In this document: positions 34,704 through 47,579 of the stretch, piece by piece
Position numbering within the stretch: the first letter of the stretch is position 1
Layout of the letters: the number at the start of each line of letters is the position of its first letter
Source of the DNA: Rhyacichthys aspro
Lineage: Eukaryota > Chordata > Actinopteri > Gobiiformes > Rhyacichthyidae
Direction of reading: 5' to 3'
Assembly (NCBI GenBank): GCA_036850595.1
Contig: CM072154.1
Span: 18,173,330-18,237,329, forward strand
Length of the DNA stretch: 64,000 nt
Translations under genes and position numbers: made by a program
The notes under the pieces: model-generated
Databases searched by the model: none
What the model was told of the DNA's origin: nothing
What the model saw: only the letters and a program-made list of their open reading frames with translations

Positions 34704-36479
34704 AAGCTCTTTTATGTCTGATATATATTTATGGAGCATTTTAATGCAGAATGTGGTGAAGTATTTTAAGATTCCAGGCTTGTTTCTGAAGTCGGACAGA
34801 CATCAGGAGTTCCTCTCCTCGAGTCTTTCAAAGATCTGAGCTCGGACGACAAAGCCAACAGGAATTCCTCTTCACCTGAAAGAAACTTTGTGAACGATTG
34901 TGTGGTGAGAGCGTCATTAAACTCGATGCCAACGTCGCTGGAATGCCGAGCACAACTGGCTGCTGTTTTAAGAGACGAGCCACATTCACCAAACAAGAGC
35001 CACAAGTACTTGCTTTTTGACTTAAGTTTACAAGAAGGAGGTGTGCAGGCGGAGATGTCGGGCGGATGAAAGGCCTAAAGCTGTGTTTGCAGATTTGGAG
35101 GACTTCAGTGGCCTGTGGTGAATGCTGCGCAGCTCCCTTTGAGCGCCGCTTGCTTAATTTGTTGTTGTACAATGAGCCTGTGCGCTCCTCCAAATCCATG
35201 AGCAGAATGCAGAAGGAGAGTCAATTATATCTGTATTAGCTGCTGTTGGGTCGGCCAATCCCTTTATACACAGTCCCCAATCAGGACTGGTGCACGTGTT
35301 TACCGTCATGAATCCCTAAGATTGAGAGCGTACATTGAAAGTTTCAGATACTGTGGCAATGTAAAAAAAAAAAGTGGGACAGAGGGGTTAAATGAGGAGC
35401 AAATACAGGAATGTTAGTGGATTCATTGAAACTGAAAGACAGAAACATCCCATTGATATGTCCAAAAAAATACAGTATATATTTAATTTGAAAACAGTTA
35501 CAGGCAAAGCTGGAAAAGTAGGTTCTCACTGGGCTCTAACATTACAAACACAAGGCTCTAAACTGCACACAACTAGTATTGACAGTGTGCATGAAACACT
35601 CTCATGGCTTTATGTTGACAATAGACTATTAAAGAACCTTCTTATCTTCTTTTATAATATTTGTACAAACAAGAAGCCTGAAATACTGCATTCCAAAAAG
35701 GGTTTATGTTAATACACAAGAAACAAACAAATGGTGATATTGTTGTTGCTGTGGAAAGAACCTGTGCAATGCAGAAAACCATGTTGTATAGAGCATCTGG
35801 TGAGTGGAATATGTAAAGAAAAAACAGATGTGAAGTTGATTCTGTTTATTAGTCTTTTTCATTTGTTGAATTACTGTTTTGATGTATCTGTAATGTTTCA
35901 TTTTTGTATGTTTTTTATGTAATGGATCCCAGGTAGGCTAGCTTGGTAGCAACTAATGGGGATCCACTAAAACAAAGAAACAAATATGGCCAAGGTTTTG
36001 GATCAGGACCAATCCCTAAAAAGGTCCAAATTTGACTTTGTCACCACATGAATAAATAAAATAAAAACCACGACAAAAGACAAAGAAAGACACAGAGAAT
36101 AATTCATCAAAACCCAAAAGGACAAGATACATGAACAATACCTCACATAGGAGACAAAACATTGCTTTCATTGGCTCTATTTGAAAAACCACACAAAATC
36201 TGAATTCATGTTTCAAATAGACTCCATATAGAACTGCAGCAGCATTATCACTCTTACTTCACTTCTATTAACATTATGGCAGCGCTCCTTTCTCTGCCAG
36301 ATCTTTACGTGACCCCAAATGAATCTACGAGATACATGGTGATAATAAAGATGACAGTTTTATCCCATGTTTCCAAATCAGAGATGACAACAGGACTTCA
36401 AAGCTCCTGTTCGCTGTGGTTTGTGCTGCAGCCTTTGAAACATGTAAAGCCCCAATCCCAACAGCAGCAGCTCTAAGCC
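34704..36479. other. Gene-free stretch with a LINE end
   Basis: It contains the LINE-like 3' end at 35720-35985. Open frames at 34828-35199 (minus) and 35392-35712 (plus) have no recognised domain. The latter adjoins the LINE end and may be degraded element sequence. Confidence 0.45.
35720..35985 (+). mobile_element. Probable LINE 3' untranslated end
   Basis: The segment GGATCCCAGGTAGGCTAGCT, then AACTAATGGGGATCCACTAA, followed by A-rich sequence, resembles the common fish L2-like LINE terminus with AGCTAATGGGGATCC. The preceding T-rich stretch (from about 35830) also fits. The open frame to its left (35392-35712) is not recognisable as reverse transcriptase. Confidence 0.5.
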
Positions 36480-37440
36480 CCGGTTTGAAAGGACACCTGT
36501 GGCTGCTCCATTCACCTCCCACTCTGAGAAAAAGGGATTTACAGATGCCTAAAAACAGAGGGTCCATGCTTGGAGCTAATTAAACTAAATATTGAAGGAA
36601 CAAATATTGGTGTTTAATATGTGCTCTTTTTCTCTGAGACTTTGGCCACAGATCTGAAAGGACTTTTCCTGCCAAGATGAAATATTTCCCTTGTATTGTT
36701 GCTAGGGATTTCCTTAATTTGGGAGTGGCCAGATGTATTAAATTTGCTTTCACACTTATGAATAGTGTTGGTATTAAAATGTTCATGCTATGTTTAATTA
36801 TTTCTTGTTTGATGTATTACCAGGACTGTGGGGGGCTTAATAAGAGGTCAGAATTTAAATAAATTAATATGAATCTGGAAATATTTCTCAGGGCTTTACA
36901 GAGGAGGGTTCAATCAGTCAAAGGCTTCAAAGCTTCAAAGCTAAATGTTTGCCCCACAAACGTGAGTGAAGTGGTATTTCTCCATTCATTTTATTCTTCT
37001 ATAATCTTATTACTCCCTTCGCTGTTTTCATACCTGCAAAAAAAGACCCTGAGATCAATTATTTTTGCCTCACTTTTCATGCGGCTTGTTGTCATTTTGC
37101 CATCTGCAGACCAGCATGTCCAGTACAATGTGGTGCATTCACTCCGCCTGCTTGGCTTTCTGCACAGAGACAGAGCCTTTTCTCTTGCTTCTCGCCCCAA
37201 TTCAGGCCTTTCTTCTCTCTTTTAAGTGGGCTGTTGATGAGGTTAGTCTAATCAGATTAAGTCAACTCGCATTGGTCTCCGCAGTTTGTTTTCCTCCCAA
37301 AGGCGTCCTGACATCTCCTATACTTTTTCTTTATCCTTCTCTTTGCACTTTTCATCCAGGCCTCCATCCAAAGAGCCCCTTTGAGCAGAGGGCCCAATGG
37401 ACTCCTTTATAAACCGCAGTTCCCAATGATATAGGTTATT
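36480..37440. promoter_or_regulatory. Candidate conserved enhancer block with K50 homeodomain palindrome
   Basis: Nearly 1 kb of repeat-free sequence contains GGAGCTAATTAAACTAAATA (36572-36591) and TAATCAGATTA (37249-37259). The latter is a TAATC-N-GATTA palindrome of the kind bound by Otx/Gsc/Pitx-class dimers. Other words include GACCCTGAGATCAATTATTT and TTAAGTGGG. Enhancer function is inferred. Confidence 0.4.
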
Positions 37441-38602
37441 TAGAATGGGTCACTAGACGGCAATACACGGGAAAGGCCTTTAAAGTTGTGCAGTGACGCA
37501 TTTGGACGTTTTCACTGGTGTCTGTGTGAGTGCCAGAGATTAGGTAAACACAAAGCCCCAAATCGAATTTGGGAAATTGCTGGAACCTTTAATTTGATTC
37601 CTCAGTAAATGTGTGAGGGATGTCTCGTAAACTACAAGGCTAATGCAATCTGGACTTTTATCTGGACTCTGGCACTGGAGCAGGGTTTTCACGGCCAGCT
37701 TGTTAAGTAGTTTTTAAGTGAAATAATTTTACTCTTTAGATTGCACTCCATTATCATCCTGTCCGTTGCAGCTAAAGTCACTGCTGCTGTTTTTTAAATG
37801 CAAGTCACTTTTACAAAACACCTATATTATGGTGAATTAATCTAATAAATGTTAGGCCTAAAAATTATATAGTGTGATGTAGATCTATAAAAGAGCAAAT
37901 TCAAAACAGATGAATGCTGACAAATGTGCTTGCTACATGTTCACCTTAAAGGGACAATCTGTATGTTTTTACTTTACTTCATTTTTTTTAATCAAGCCAT
38001 GTCAATTTGAAATAACAGAGGTAATAATATAACAACTTATTGAAAAGGTTGCATTGTAAATTGAAATGTATAATTTAGAAGGGATGCTATAACCTAAGCT
38101 AATTACTTTATTACCCCACCCCGCCGGTACAATTAGCGGCAAATTGCCCTTATTTAAAAACGGATGTTGTCTCTGAGGCTCTGATATTCATCCTGTGTCG
38201 TCTGTTGGGGACATTTGTCAAAACCATCTTGTTTTTGCACAATTTGGGAATTCTGGAGCTAATGCTAATTCTGCCATTGACAATGCAAGGCTGTTGACGT
38301 AACTTGCAGCACATAGATGCATGTGCAGTTTATGTTGGGTCTAAACAAAAAGGGTCTAAACATCATTTATAAAGTCAAGTATCTTCAGAGGTTACTTACA
38401 CCAAACCACGCTGTACCACTGAAAACATGACTTCTGCTGAAATTGAAGGTATTCCCGTAAGCACCACAGTGACTTGTAGTTCAGAGTTCTGCAGGGTACT
38501 GGGTTGAGGCTTCAGGGACATACAGTACTTTCTCACACGGTACTACTTTCTGGTGATGACTGATCAGATGATTTTTAACTATGTCAGTCATATAACATAA
38601 TA

Positions 38603-38636
38603 TATACAGTCCCTCTCCAAAGTCTTAATACCTGTG
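38603..38636. mobile_element. Possible solo terminal repeat of a Tc1/mariner-type element
   Basis: TATACAGTCCCTCTCCAAAG followed by TCTTAATACC resembles the TATACAGTCCCCTCCAAAAG ends of fish Tc1-like elements. No second end or transposase was seen, so this is a weak call. Confidence 0.3.
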
Positions 38637-38639
38637 AGA

Positions 38640-39060
38640 CATCATTAAAGCCATTCCAGAAGAGACAACAAAGGCCGCTCTTGTCATTAAATTTGATTTG
38701 TTTTTCCCCGACGCCCATTAAAACACACTCCCCACCTGTAACTGTAAAATCTCAATCCTTTTCATCAGTGGCGCGCTGTAACCCGATTCCCCCGCTAATA
38801 ACAACCACGCAAAGACAAAGAGCACAATGAGTACAGAGGAGGTCCTTTCAGATGACTTCAGAGACCCCCACCCCCTCCTCTCGGGACTGAATGAATGGGT
38901 GAAGGCGGGGGGGGGGGCTATAGAAACAGTTCAGGCTAATGGATCAGAGAGACTGTCCACTTAATTACATTACAGCGTTTGACCATGCAGGCCTTTGAGT
39001 CCCACACTTGCAGCTCGCAGCACATCACAGCACTTCATTCATATCATAGCTCTACAGAGG
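38640..39060. promoter_or_regulatory. Candidate enhancer block with paired-class homeodomain site
   Basis: It contains GTCATTAAATTTGATTTG, GCCCATTAAAACAC, CCCGCTAATAACAACC and TAATTACATTA (38962-38972, perfect TAAT-N3-ATTA). An 11-G run lies inside. Conservation was not tested. Confidence 0.35.
38907..38917 (+). repeat. Run of 11 G
   Basis: An uninterrupted G homopolymer lies inside an otherwise enhancer-like block. It is length-unstable and prone to sequencing error. Confidence 0.8.
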
Positions 39061-39849
39061 AATGCACAGTGACAGATATGACCCTCTTGGACACACGGGA
39101 CAACCCCCCCAGTCCCACTGCCGGGCAGATTTGAAAACAGAGGGTGGGCAATGCAAGACAAAAGATCAAACGTGGAGGAATGTAAAATTGACTTAGTGTT
39201 TGAGACTATTTGAATGAATATGTCAGAGTAACGTTGATTTGTTCTGTTCATTGAGCTTACAGCAGGAGCGTTTTCAGTCTGGCCCATTGGCAAGCGTGTC
39301 GCTGAAATTTTTGTGTCTAAAAATGTTGCACCAGGCTCTGACATATTGCATAATAAAATAATAAAGAGTCAAATTGTGGTTTTCTTTAAGAGTGAGGCCC
39401 ACTGCCTTGAGGTCATTGGCTCAAACCTGGAATAAATCAGAGCAGGGTTTAGTTTTGTGTCTAAAAATAAATGTGAAGAATACTGTCACTTGCTTGAATG
39501 ATAAAAAATTGTGCTCACATAAACTCACTATTGCTATAGTAATGTGTGGAAATACAGAATAGGTTTGCTCCTGCCATATACTGCTTACAAATAAAAGATA
39601 ACACAATCACAATATAATTAAAGAGCAATAAGAGAACCGCCATCTTGAATCATCAGACGACATGAAGCCTTAGAGGAAGTTTACTCCCAAAACTCACCAC
39701 ATCATTTCCAACAAGAGCATTTTCTACTTCTTTTGTACACATGCCAGCATTCGTGACATTTCAAAATAAGGGTCTTCTCCTTGTAAATCCGTCTTTCTTT
39801 TTGCTAAATGTTAGAGTTGTTATAAATAATCAGCGTCTCCAAACGAAAA

Positions 39850-40640
39850 CCAGGCAGAAAATCAGCCTCTTTCCTCTTTTGGCTTAAATTGAGCTTGTGT
39901 CTAATCCATTGCAAACACAACTTAAAAAGGAGACAGGTTTTTTCACAGGCCTCTGAATGAGACCCAAACACATGGACACAAGGCAGAGAAAGGAGCATTA
40001 GCCACAACATTAACAATCGTGAGGCAGCTTTGATTGATAAAGAGGCTTCCCAAACCTTCACAAGCCAAATTAACCAAATTTAGACTGATGTGTCTCAGTG
40101 GATGTGTCTGGAGACCGTGTGGAAAATCTCTCAAACTAATAACACACAAAAGCCAACATTTGAGATTTGCCTCCTTGATAGCCATATTTAATAGAGTCAT
40201 TGATCCTATTATTCACTTTCTTTGGTGGAGAAATGCCTTGCTTTCTAGTTCTTCACCACAAAAAATGACTGCCTTTATAGAGGGCCAAAATCAATGCAAA
40301 TTAATCCTTTATTCGTTTTTCCAGTGAATAATGGCCATTTTCACACTTTTGTTTGGGGCCCGTGAGCTAAACAAAATCATAAGAAAGCTGGAGAATGTGG
40401 ACATTTATCGGCCGGTGGAAGAGTGAGATGACCCTGCGCACGGCTCACAAAGAGGCCTTTATGGCACTGGCGTGAACCCATGAAGCAGGGCTATTCCACT
40501 CTGACTGACCAGCACCGCGGGAGTTCCAACACGTGCAAACCAATAGCGTCACACTAAAACCAACTCCTTTTACTCCATTAAAGGAGGTTAGGGAGCCCAA
40601 AGCTGTAATCTGGGCCATTCACAGGAGCTCATTCTCAGGA
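39850..40640. promoter_or_regulatory. Candidate conserved enhancer block with TCF and SOX-like words
   Basis: CAACATTAACAATCGTGAGG, GCAGCTTTGATTGATAAAGA (TCF/LEF CTTTGAT word near 40027), AAATTAACCAAATTTAG and GGGCCCGTGAGCTAAACAAA occur in a repeat-free region that ends just before the LINE tail at 40861. Function is inferred. Confidence 0.35.
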
Positions 40641-40860
40641 TGAGCTGGCTTTGGCAGATGGCCAACCGCTGACTCTCACAGATAATGGCTTTTCTACACT
40701 GCAGCAGCTCCAAATCCTCATCATCTACTACACTATGAATATAAATATATAGATAAAAGTGCAATAAGTAGATGTCACAATAAATTAACAGTATATTAAA
40801 ATGTCTGATGCAATTCCATTTTGTTTGATTTATTCTTACATCAGTGGTTTCTTCCAATGT

Positions 40861-40990
40861 AATGTTTAGTGTTGTTTGCCATTGCGCCTATTTGTTGTTT
40901 GTTGTAATGTCTGTTTGTTGTCTTATTGCTGCTCAAATTAATTGCCCCTGGTGGGATTAATAAAGTCGTCTGAATCTGAATCTGAATCTA
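40861..40990 (+). mobile_element. Truncated non-LTR retrotransposon 3' end with (TCTGAA) tail
   Basis: The sequence CTTATTGCTGCTCAAATTAA, then GGGATTAATAAAG, runs into TCTGAATCTGAATCTGAATC (40970-40989). This is a microsatellite-like tail expected of L2/CR1/Rex-type fish LINEs. No coding portion is seen. Confidence 0.55.
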
Positions 40991-41799
40991 GGGCTGGGTC
41001 AGGGTCCAGTGTTTCTTAGACGACAGAAAATACAGCTACTGTGTTTGATACAGTGATGCATAAATGTATTACCCCAGCTTTATGTCAAAATGTGTTATCA
41101 CTCTTACTGGTAATTACTGATATATGGCATTGTCTAGCACTAAAACTAATCTATTTTTAATGCTGCAAGTACAATTTTGCCCAGAGACACCCTTTCAAAT
41201 AATGAAAATAGTTTTGATATAGATGTACTTTTAAGATTCAAAGTTCAAAAGGTCAATAATTTTACTGTGCTATCAATAAATACTTTCACACACAGAGCCC
41301 ATTCTCTAATAAAATAACTAATAAAAAGACATAAAATAGTTTTAGTTAGAGCCAAAAGCATCCTAGTATTTATCCAAAAAAATACATGTAAGAGTGGCCA
41401 AGCATTATATATTGATGAAATAATGGCTCATTAGCTTCAATGTGTTTCATCTTCAGTATGTTTATCAAATGTGCAGCCTAATTGTGTGTCTGTCACTCAA
41501 TTATAAGAACGTGTTACCTCAAACCAAAAAGCTCTCTCTGCTTTTTAACACTAGGTTTATAGGTTTTTGTCCTTTCAATAGTCTGAAGAAGAAGTTTTTG
41601 CGGACTAAGCTCAAGGTCAGAGGTAAAACCAGGGCCACGCTCAGACCTCGTAGAAGTGCGTGAAAGCTGGTGTAAGTCTGTGTATACGACCTCTGCTGGG
41701 ATCAGATAGGCTAATGAACCTGAGTTTACAACATGTTTGCGGTTACCTTGATCATCATCCCGTGATCAAAGTCCCGAGTAAACCCCAAACACCGCCACC
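40991..41799. other. Gene-free, AT-rich stretch
   Basis: No gene or recognised repeat. Near 41445-41660 an open frame gives an unremarkable basic translation with no domain. Confidence 0.5.
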
Positions 41800-42750
41800 C
41801 TTCCTTCTGCCTCTGATGTGGAGATCCACTTTGACTCCGCGGCCCGTACCCTCCCTTTAGGTTTTATTTTGGGCCAAACATTGCAGAGGAGACTATTTGT
41901 GTCTTTGAAAACATCATGTATCAATCACTTCAAAAGGCCAGGAAACAAAAGCGGAGGCTGTCAGCATCAGACAAACACTCCCATTAGTCACTGCATTGTA
42001 CGTGAAGGAGGGTCTGTTTACACTGGCATATCTGACACTACCTACCTACCGCCTGGCCATTCATCCCAGAGCAATAAAAGTGGACTACTGTGCAACCAAT
42101 TACAATAAACACATATCAAAGAGCACAGAATGGACTCCTGTTCATAATACACCATGCGGCACAACCTTTCTCCTTACCCGGCCCATCTTCCCACACTCAC
42201 GTCCATTAATAAACCTTCTGATTCTCAGCCTGGCCTCTGTGCATCTCCCTGCCTTGTCGCATCCCCAGCCCCCTGCCTGGTCCTGACCCAGCCGGCAGAC
42301 CCTGCGTGCCCCCGCCGTGGCCCCTCCAACCCTGGGAAGAAGAGGCCCGCGCCGGAGCTACGGCTGGGGCTCATTAGCAGCGCCCACCTGGAGGCTGGCT
42401 GGGGGCTACCGGGGCATTTAGCGCGGGGCCCGGGACCTTGATCTGCTGCTTGTGAGTGTGACCCGACAGACAGCAGTGACAAGGCTGTGGCCGGATCACG
42501 GTGAATATACAGCCAAATATGTTCTAGCATTCGTGACTTGATCAAGCCTAATGTGTTTAATTGTTCTCTTAACAAAGGCACACCTCTGTCTGCGATCCCA
42601 CCAGGAGCCCCCCTTTCACAGAGAGAGGGGCTAAAGCGCCGAAAGAGAGTTTTATGACTGTCTGTGTTGATGCTATCAGAACAGAACAAACAGCCTGTAA
42701 AACAATTATGGAAAGGCTGGCCTCTCTTTTGCATGTACTGTCTTTAATGT
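41800..42750. promoter_or_regulatory. Candidate conserved enhancer block
   Basis: Repeat-free sequence alternates AT words (CCATTAATAAACCTTC, CTAATGTGTTTAATTGTTC) with GC-rich parts (GCCCGCGCCGGAGC, TTTAGCGCGGGGCCCGGG). It is followed by the octamer ATGCAAAT at 42762-42769. The open frames on both strands are by-products of this GC-rich segment and have no domain. Confidence 0.35.
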
Positions 42751-44676
42751 CTATTCACTTCATGCAAATTCAGCTTCTTATCAGGCTTTAAGTCAAAACT
42801 GTCCTGGGCTCGACATGGGGCAGGAGGAAACTTGTACTCTACCTTCTGCAAGATATTCTATAAATGATCATTTTTAGCATTGGCCAGTTAAACTAACACA
42901 GTCTAAGAAAGATGGAGACATATACAGTAATAAATATATTTTCACCAGAATCAAACCTCCATTTCCCCCTCCCATCCCATCTGTTGCTGGTGTTTGTGTG
43001 ATGCAGAGGTATGCAGAGGTGCGTCTCTATGTCTCAGGGTCATATAGGGCCGGTCTGGAGCCCCTGTGGTCCTTCGTCCCGTACGACGACACACAAAGGG
43101 ATGCCTCCTGACTCATGTGGCTCCAGTCCCGCAGACGGCAGCCGAGACTTCACGTTCCTGTTTAACTTCTCTGTATCTAAACAACAGCTGTCCCAGTGGA
43201 ATTTGTATTAAGATGAACTCTGTTTATGTGAAGACCACATATTTTAAATTCTTTCTCGAAATGAATGCAATTCCATGGAAATCATATACCAAGGAAACAG
43301 TGCTAGTCTCACATACTTTTGCTATGTTTCACTAAATTCATGCTTTTAGGCTTGCATGCTTTAGTCAACATACACCTTTTCTTTTTTTTTTTGCAACAAA
43401 TATTCAAATAAAATACATTACATGTATTTATGTAAATGTGACATAGAGTATGAGATCCCCTCTGTTGGAGACTTCTTAAAGTATCCCAGAAAAAAATAAA
43501 AGAGATTTTATTTTTACTGGAAACTTTCAAATGATAATAAACTATGTTATATCCCACTTTCCCGTTTGTTTTGAACAGATATCTTCACTGCAAAAAGACT
43601 GTGGACATCAAGCTGTTTAATGCAGAGAGACTCCTTGAACATTCACATTTGTCCAGACCATGGTTCTTTGTGAACTGATTCCCAAAAGGACGTTTACAGT
43701 CAGCCTTGAACCACTCTGGGACATTTTAATCCAGGAGGGTGTCACACAGTTTAGAGCTACATACACTTATAATGTTAAAGCCAAACGTTGAAAGGAGACC
43801 CTGTGACATCCATGAGCTTGATTTTTCAGATCAAAGAGGATGAGTTAGGACAATGGATTGGTCATGATGACTGGTAAATCTCAGTCACGGACCACCAAAT
43901 CAAGGACAATTAGTATTAGTCAGACTCTCCAGGCTTTTACCCCTTAAGAGGGATAAAACAGAGGCCTGCTGACTAAGCACATTCCACCTGCAGCCTGCAG
44001 TTCAAAGGGCTCCTGTGATGGCTCCCTGCGCACCTCCCTGCTCCTGTGCTCTGCAGCCTCTCCACCTGCCCCGAGGCACTCATACCCCCCTCCACACGGC
44101 GGGTGACTCGGTGCTCTGTCATCGTCGGCCCGTCCCACTCTCCCACATCACTGGCCGGGGCACTACCTGCCAGCCAAGTGCCTCAGGTGACGTTTGAATG
44201 GAGCCCACTGGAGAACAGAGAGAAGCAGTGAGGAGGCAGCATATGGCCGGCTCGATGAATTCCCCCACTGTTTCAAAGAGCTCCCAGAAGCCTGCAGGGT
44301 GATCGGGACTTCACGCTCCTCTTTACTAGATTAAGTCTAATAATCTGCCAGTAACGAGACTTTAAATCAAGAGCTCTAAAACACCAGGCCCCGGGGTCCA
44401 CTCACACACAGGGCACGCTGTTTTCTCTTTAACATTTTATTTTATGAGCGCGAGTAAGAGTTAATGTTGCTCATCAACTTTCTCCCCAAATAGTGACAGT
44501 AATATATCTCCGGTGCAAGCTTTGACAACGATGCACCAAAATAAATGTAAAATGTAGGTTTGGAAAAATATGTTGAGGCTAATATTGAGTCAATCGTTGT
44601 TGTTTTACACAAACAAGTAAAGTTTGATATTAAGCTATTTTTACTCTTGAACCTTTTCTCTTTGATAACACTCAGC

Positions 44677-44711
44677 ATCTATCTCATATTATCTATCTCA
44701 TATATCTCATA
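44677..44711. repeat. Short imperfect microsatellite (ATCTATCTCATAT)
   Basis: ATCTATCTCATATTATCTAT followed by CTCATATATCTCAT is about two and a half units of an imperfect 13-15 bp repeat. Confidence 0.6.
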
Positions 44712-47201
44712 ATAGTGAAGCAGCACTCTCTAAATGTGCCCAGTCAAGTCAGTTCATAATAATGTTACATATAAAAAGGCTATTGTGTTCTTCTTGTCTT
44801 TTTATGTAATCTTGAGGAATATTTTATGTTGCTCCATTTTTTTCATAACAATTTCACTTTATCCAACTTTAGCATTTTAAAATTAAAAAAAAAACTAAAA
44901 TTCATCAAAACCATGTGTACAATACAGGCGGCTCTAAACATTATAGCAATTTCTGAAACATTTTAAGTTTAGATGTTATTTGTTTCATATGAACACATAT
45001 TGTACTACGTAGATATGACTGATTAGCAATAGCACATGCATGGTATTAGCAGGTTATAGGTGGAACAGGTCACAATAAACCACAAACAACCATCAGTCTG
45101 AAGTGATGAAGTTCGTAGTATTAGTGGGAAATCATATATATTTTGCTTCTTCAAACTAAAAATAAAACAGAGCTTGGGTATGTAATCATTAAACTATGGA
45201 AAACCTGTTTGGTTAACCCTTTACTAATGAGAAGAAGGGAAAATGCCTTTATTTGTCGGTGCCTGGTAATGTTAAAAAGTGAAGCCGGTGGCACCACGTC
45301 AACAACAGACTGGGCCAGAGACAGGACCGCCCCAGGTCACTGTGTGAAATACTGTTGCCTCATAACGAAGCAGGACTCCCACTGCACTCTTGATTAGGCA
45401 GATGCCTTCAGTGGCCACTGCCGAGCGTCCTCCCGTCTGCTGCCCTCCAGGGTCCTCCTCATTCACTCACTGTAATTCATAGACGACCCTGGCCCAGTGC
45501 GTCCCGGGACGCTGTGCCCTCACCTCGCTCCTCATTTAATCTGGAGCTGAGGCGGTGGAGGCAGGAAGGAACCCCAGCGATGAAAGATATTAGATTTTGA
45601 GGGGCAACTTTGAGTGGGAGATGAAAAACTTGTGTTATAGTCACAATGCTGCTGTCGGGTTATAAATACATTTTGTTGTGACTCTCCGGCATCTTTGAGT
45701 AATGTTTTTTTCTTTTTGGAAATAAACTGAAAATCTTAAACACTCTTTAATGTTTGTTAACACTTAATGTTTCAGTTTTATGAAGAAGGGTGATATGTCT
45801 TTCAACACAGCAGATCCTTCTGTCAAATACTGAGCAATGTTTTGGGAGACAAGTAACTAGTATATTGCTAGTCATGCAGTAATATGTAACATTCTCATTT
45901 TTGTTTACAGCAGTGCAATTCAGAAAGCACACATTAAGTTTTTATTTAATTTATTATCTGTGGATGAGGACTTTTGATACATCTGTAATGAGTCTTCAGC
46001 AGCAGACAGACTAAGATCAAGACAATTGCATCATTAAAAGCTGTTTTTAAATACCTTTAACCAGCTCTTAAGTTGGATTGATAAACTAGAAAACTGTTCT
46101 CTTTGTTCACTGGACATTACTAATGTCTAACTAATGTCTAATTTAGAGAAACAGGATTATTAGTTGCAGTGAATCTGTATTTTGGATGTTGTTTATGTCC
46201 TATGTCTGGTGTTTGACCTGACTCTGAAACAGGCTGAGGACAATGGCATTCCTGTGTGGGGACAACCTCAGGCTCCTGACAGAAGATGGGACCAGAGCGG
46301 CGTTTCTCGGCCTCATGGTGTCTCTCCGACCTTATGGCAGACAGCCGACTGCAATGCCAGGAATGCTAGACTGCTGCTCGATAGGAGATCATGTTCCTCT
46401 TATTGGCTACTGGTGAGCCGAGCTGCAGGGACAATGTCCACCACGGGTTTCCACACAATAGGAACAAGACATTTATGACTTTTGGGCCAAAGGAAGAAGA
46501 TGAAGGTTCACACGTGGGCTGCTCTCATGCTCCTGGTGTCAGTCCGGCAGAGACACCACACATCACTGGACTGAGGCTGAAGAAAAGGTCTGTCCTGTTG
46601 GAAGTGATTTAAACAGCCCGTTATTACCTTTCCCAGCCATTGTCTGTCCACTGGTATTTCAGCCTGATGATGTTTTTAATTATCAGTTTCTCTACATCGA
46701 ACGAGACTGGAGCCAGATGACTGTGGCGCCGTATTTCAGTGGAATGTAAAAATTACTGGTGAAACCCCAGGCAACCCAAAACAGACATGGACATGAAGTC
46801 ACATACGAGCATGTTTATGTGACAAAAGATCTAGTGAAAATAGAATAGCATTTTTGTAATATAAACTAATCTACAGTATCAAAGTTAAGTATGTGTAATG
46901 ATGGGATGTGCAGAGGGATTCTAAGACGTTTAAAACTGTCCCATGTTTATTTTTCTGCTCAGTGCAGGTCAAAATGTGTCAAAAATAAGAATGGATCCTT
47001 TAAAACTATGTCCAGTGCAGTTAAATAGTATTTTAATGTCCCAAGTTTATTTTATTAAATTAAGAAATGTATTACACAGACGCAATTGAAGGTTAAGAAA
47101 GTATACAACATAACTTTGGCATTGATTCAAAGATTTACTGAGAGGTTATACCGAAGTCCTGCTCTCAGTCCTGCTTCAACTGAGTCAGCATTAAGCCATT
47201 A

Positions 47202-47215
47202 CTGCCACCTACTGG
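47202..47215 (-). promoter_or_regulatory. CTCF motif, minus orientation, perfect core
   Basis: The minus strand reads CCAGTAGGTGGCAG, 14 of 14 against CCASYAGRKGGCRS. It points back towards her9, so it is convergent with the plus-oriented motif at 32674 and could anchor a loop of about 14.5 kb with it. Confidence 0.65.
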
Positions 47216-47579
47216 ATCCACCCTGGAACAGCAGAGGGAATGGACTGGCAGGTGCACAATGGTAAAAGCTTAGTTTTATTTAGGTTTCACAATATTGTTC
47301 AGATTCAGGTTAACCAACTTTACAATTCTTCCACTATTTTCCTTTCTATATATAGAAACTCTGAAGCTTTTCTTTACTATTTCAATGTTTTGAACATAAA
47401 TGCTCAAGGCTGAGGTGTATAATTAGTTGAACCCATTAGAGACATGTGTATTGCTGCTCATTACACATTCATAGCACCAATTATAAGGAAGAAGAACCAC
47501 CATCTTTTCATGCGTCTCCCATTTCTTCATTGATATCCATTGTCCTCTTATACTTGTCCAGGACTATTTAAACTCCATA

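Larger units (their letters stand above)
42770..47579. other. Gene-free stretch
   Basis: It includes the microsatellite at 44677-44711 and the CTCF motif at 47202-47215. A CpG-bearing piece lies at 43980-44300. An open frame at 46182-46478 (plus) shows no recognisable domain. No gene is supported. Confidence 0.45.

Noticed and set aside
35392..35712. Possible reverse-transcriptase remnant
   Set aside because: It adjoins a LINE-like 3' end, but the translation shows no reverse-transcriptase or endonuclease motif.
37450..37463. CTCF-like word TCACTAGACGGCAA
   Set aside because: It has mismatches at the first C, the K position (C) and the last position, too weak next to the perfect cores elsewhere.
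42225..42734. A 169-codon minus-strand open frame
   Set aside because: It lies in GC-rich, enhancer-like sequence where stops are rare. The translation is low in structure and unrecognised, with open frames on the other strand as well.
46182..46478. A 98-codon plus-strand open frame
   Set aside because: No recognisable domain, signal peptide or splice context. It is compatible with chance.
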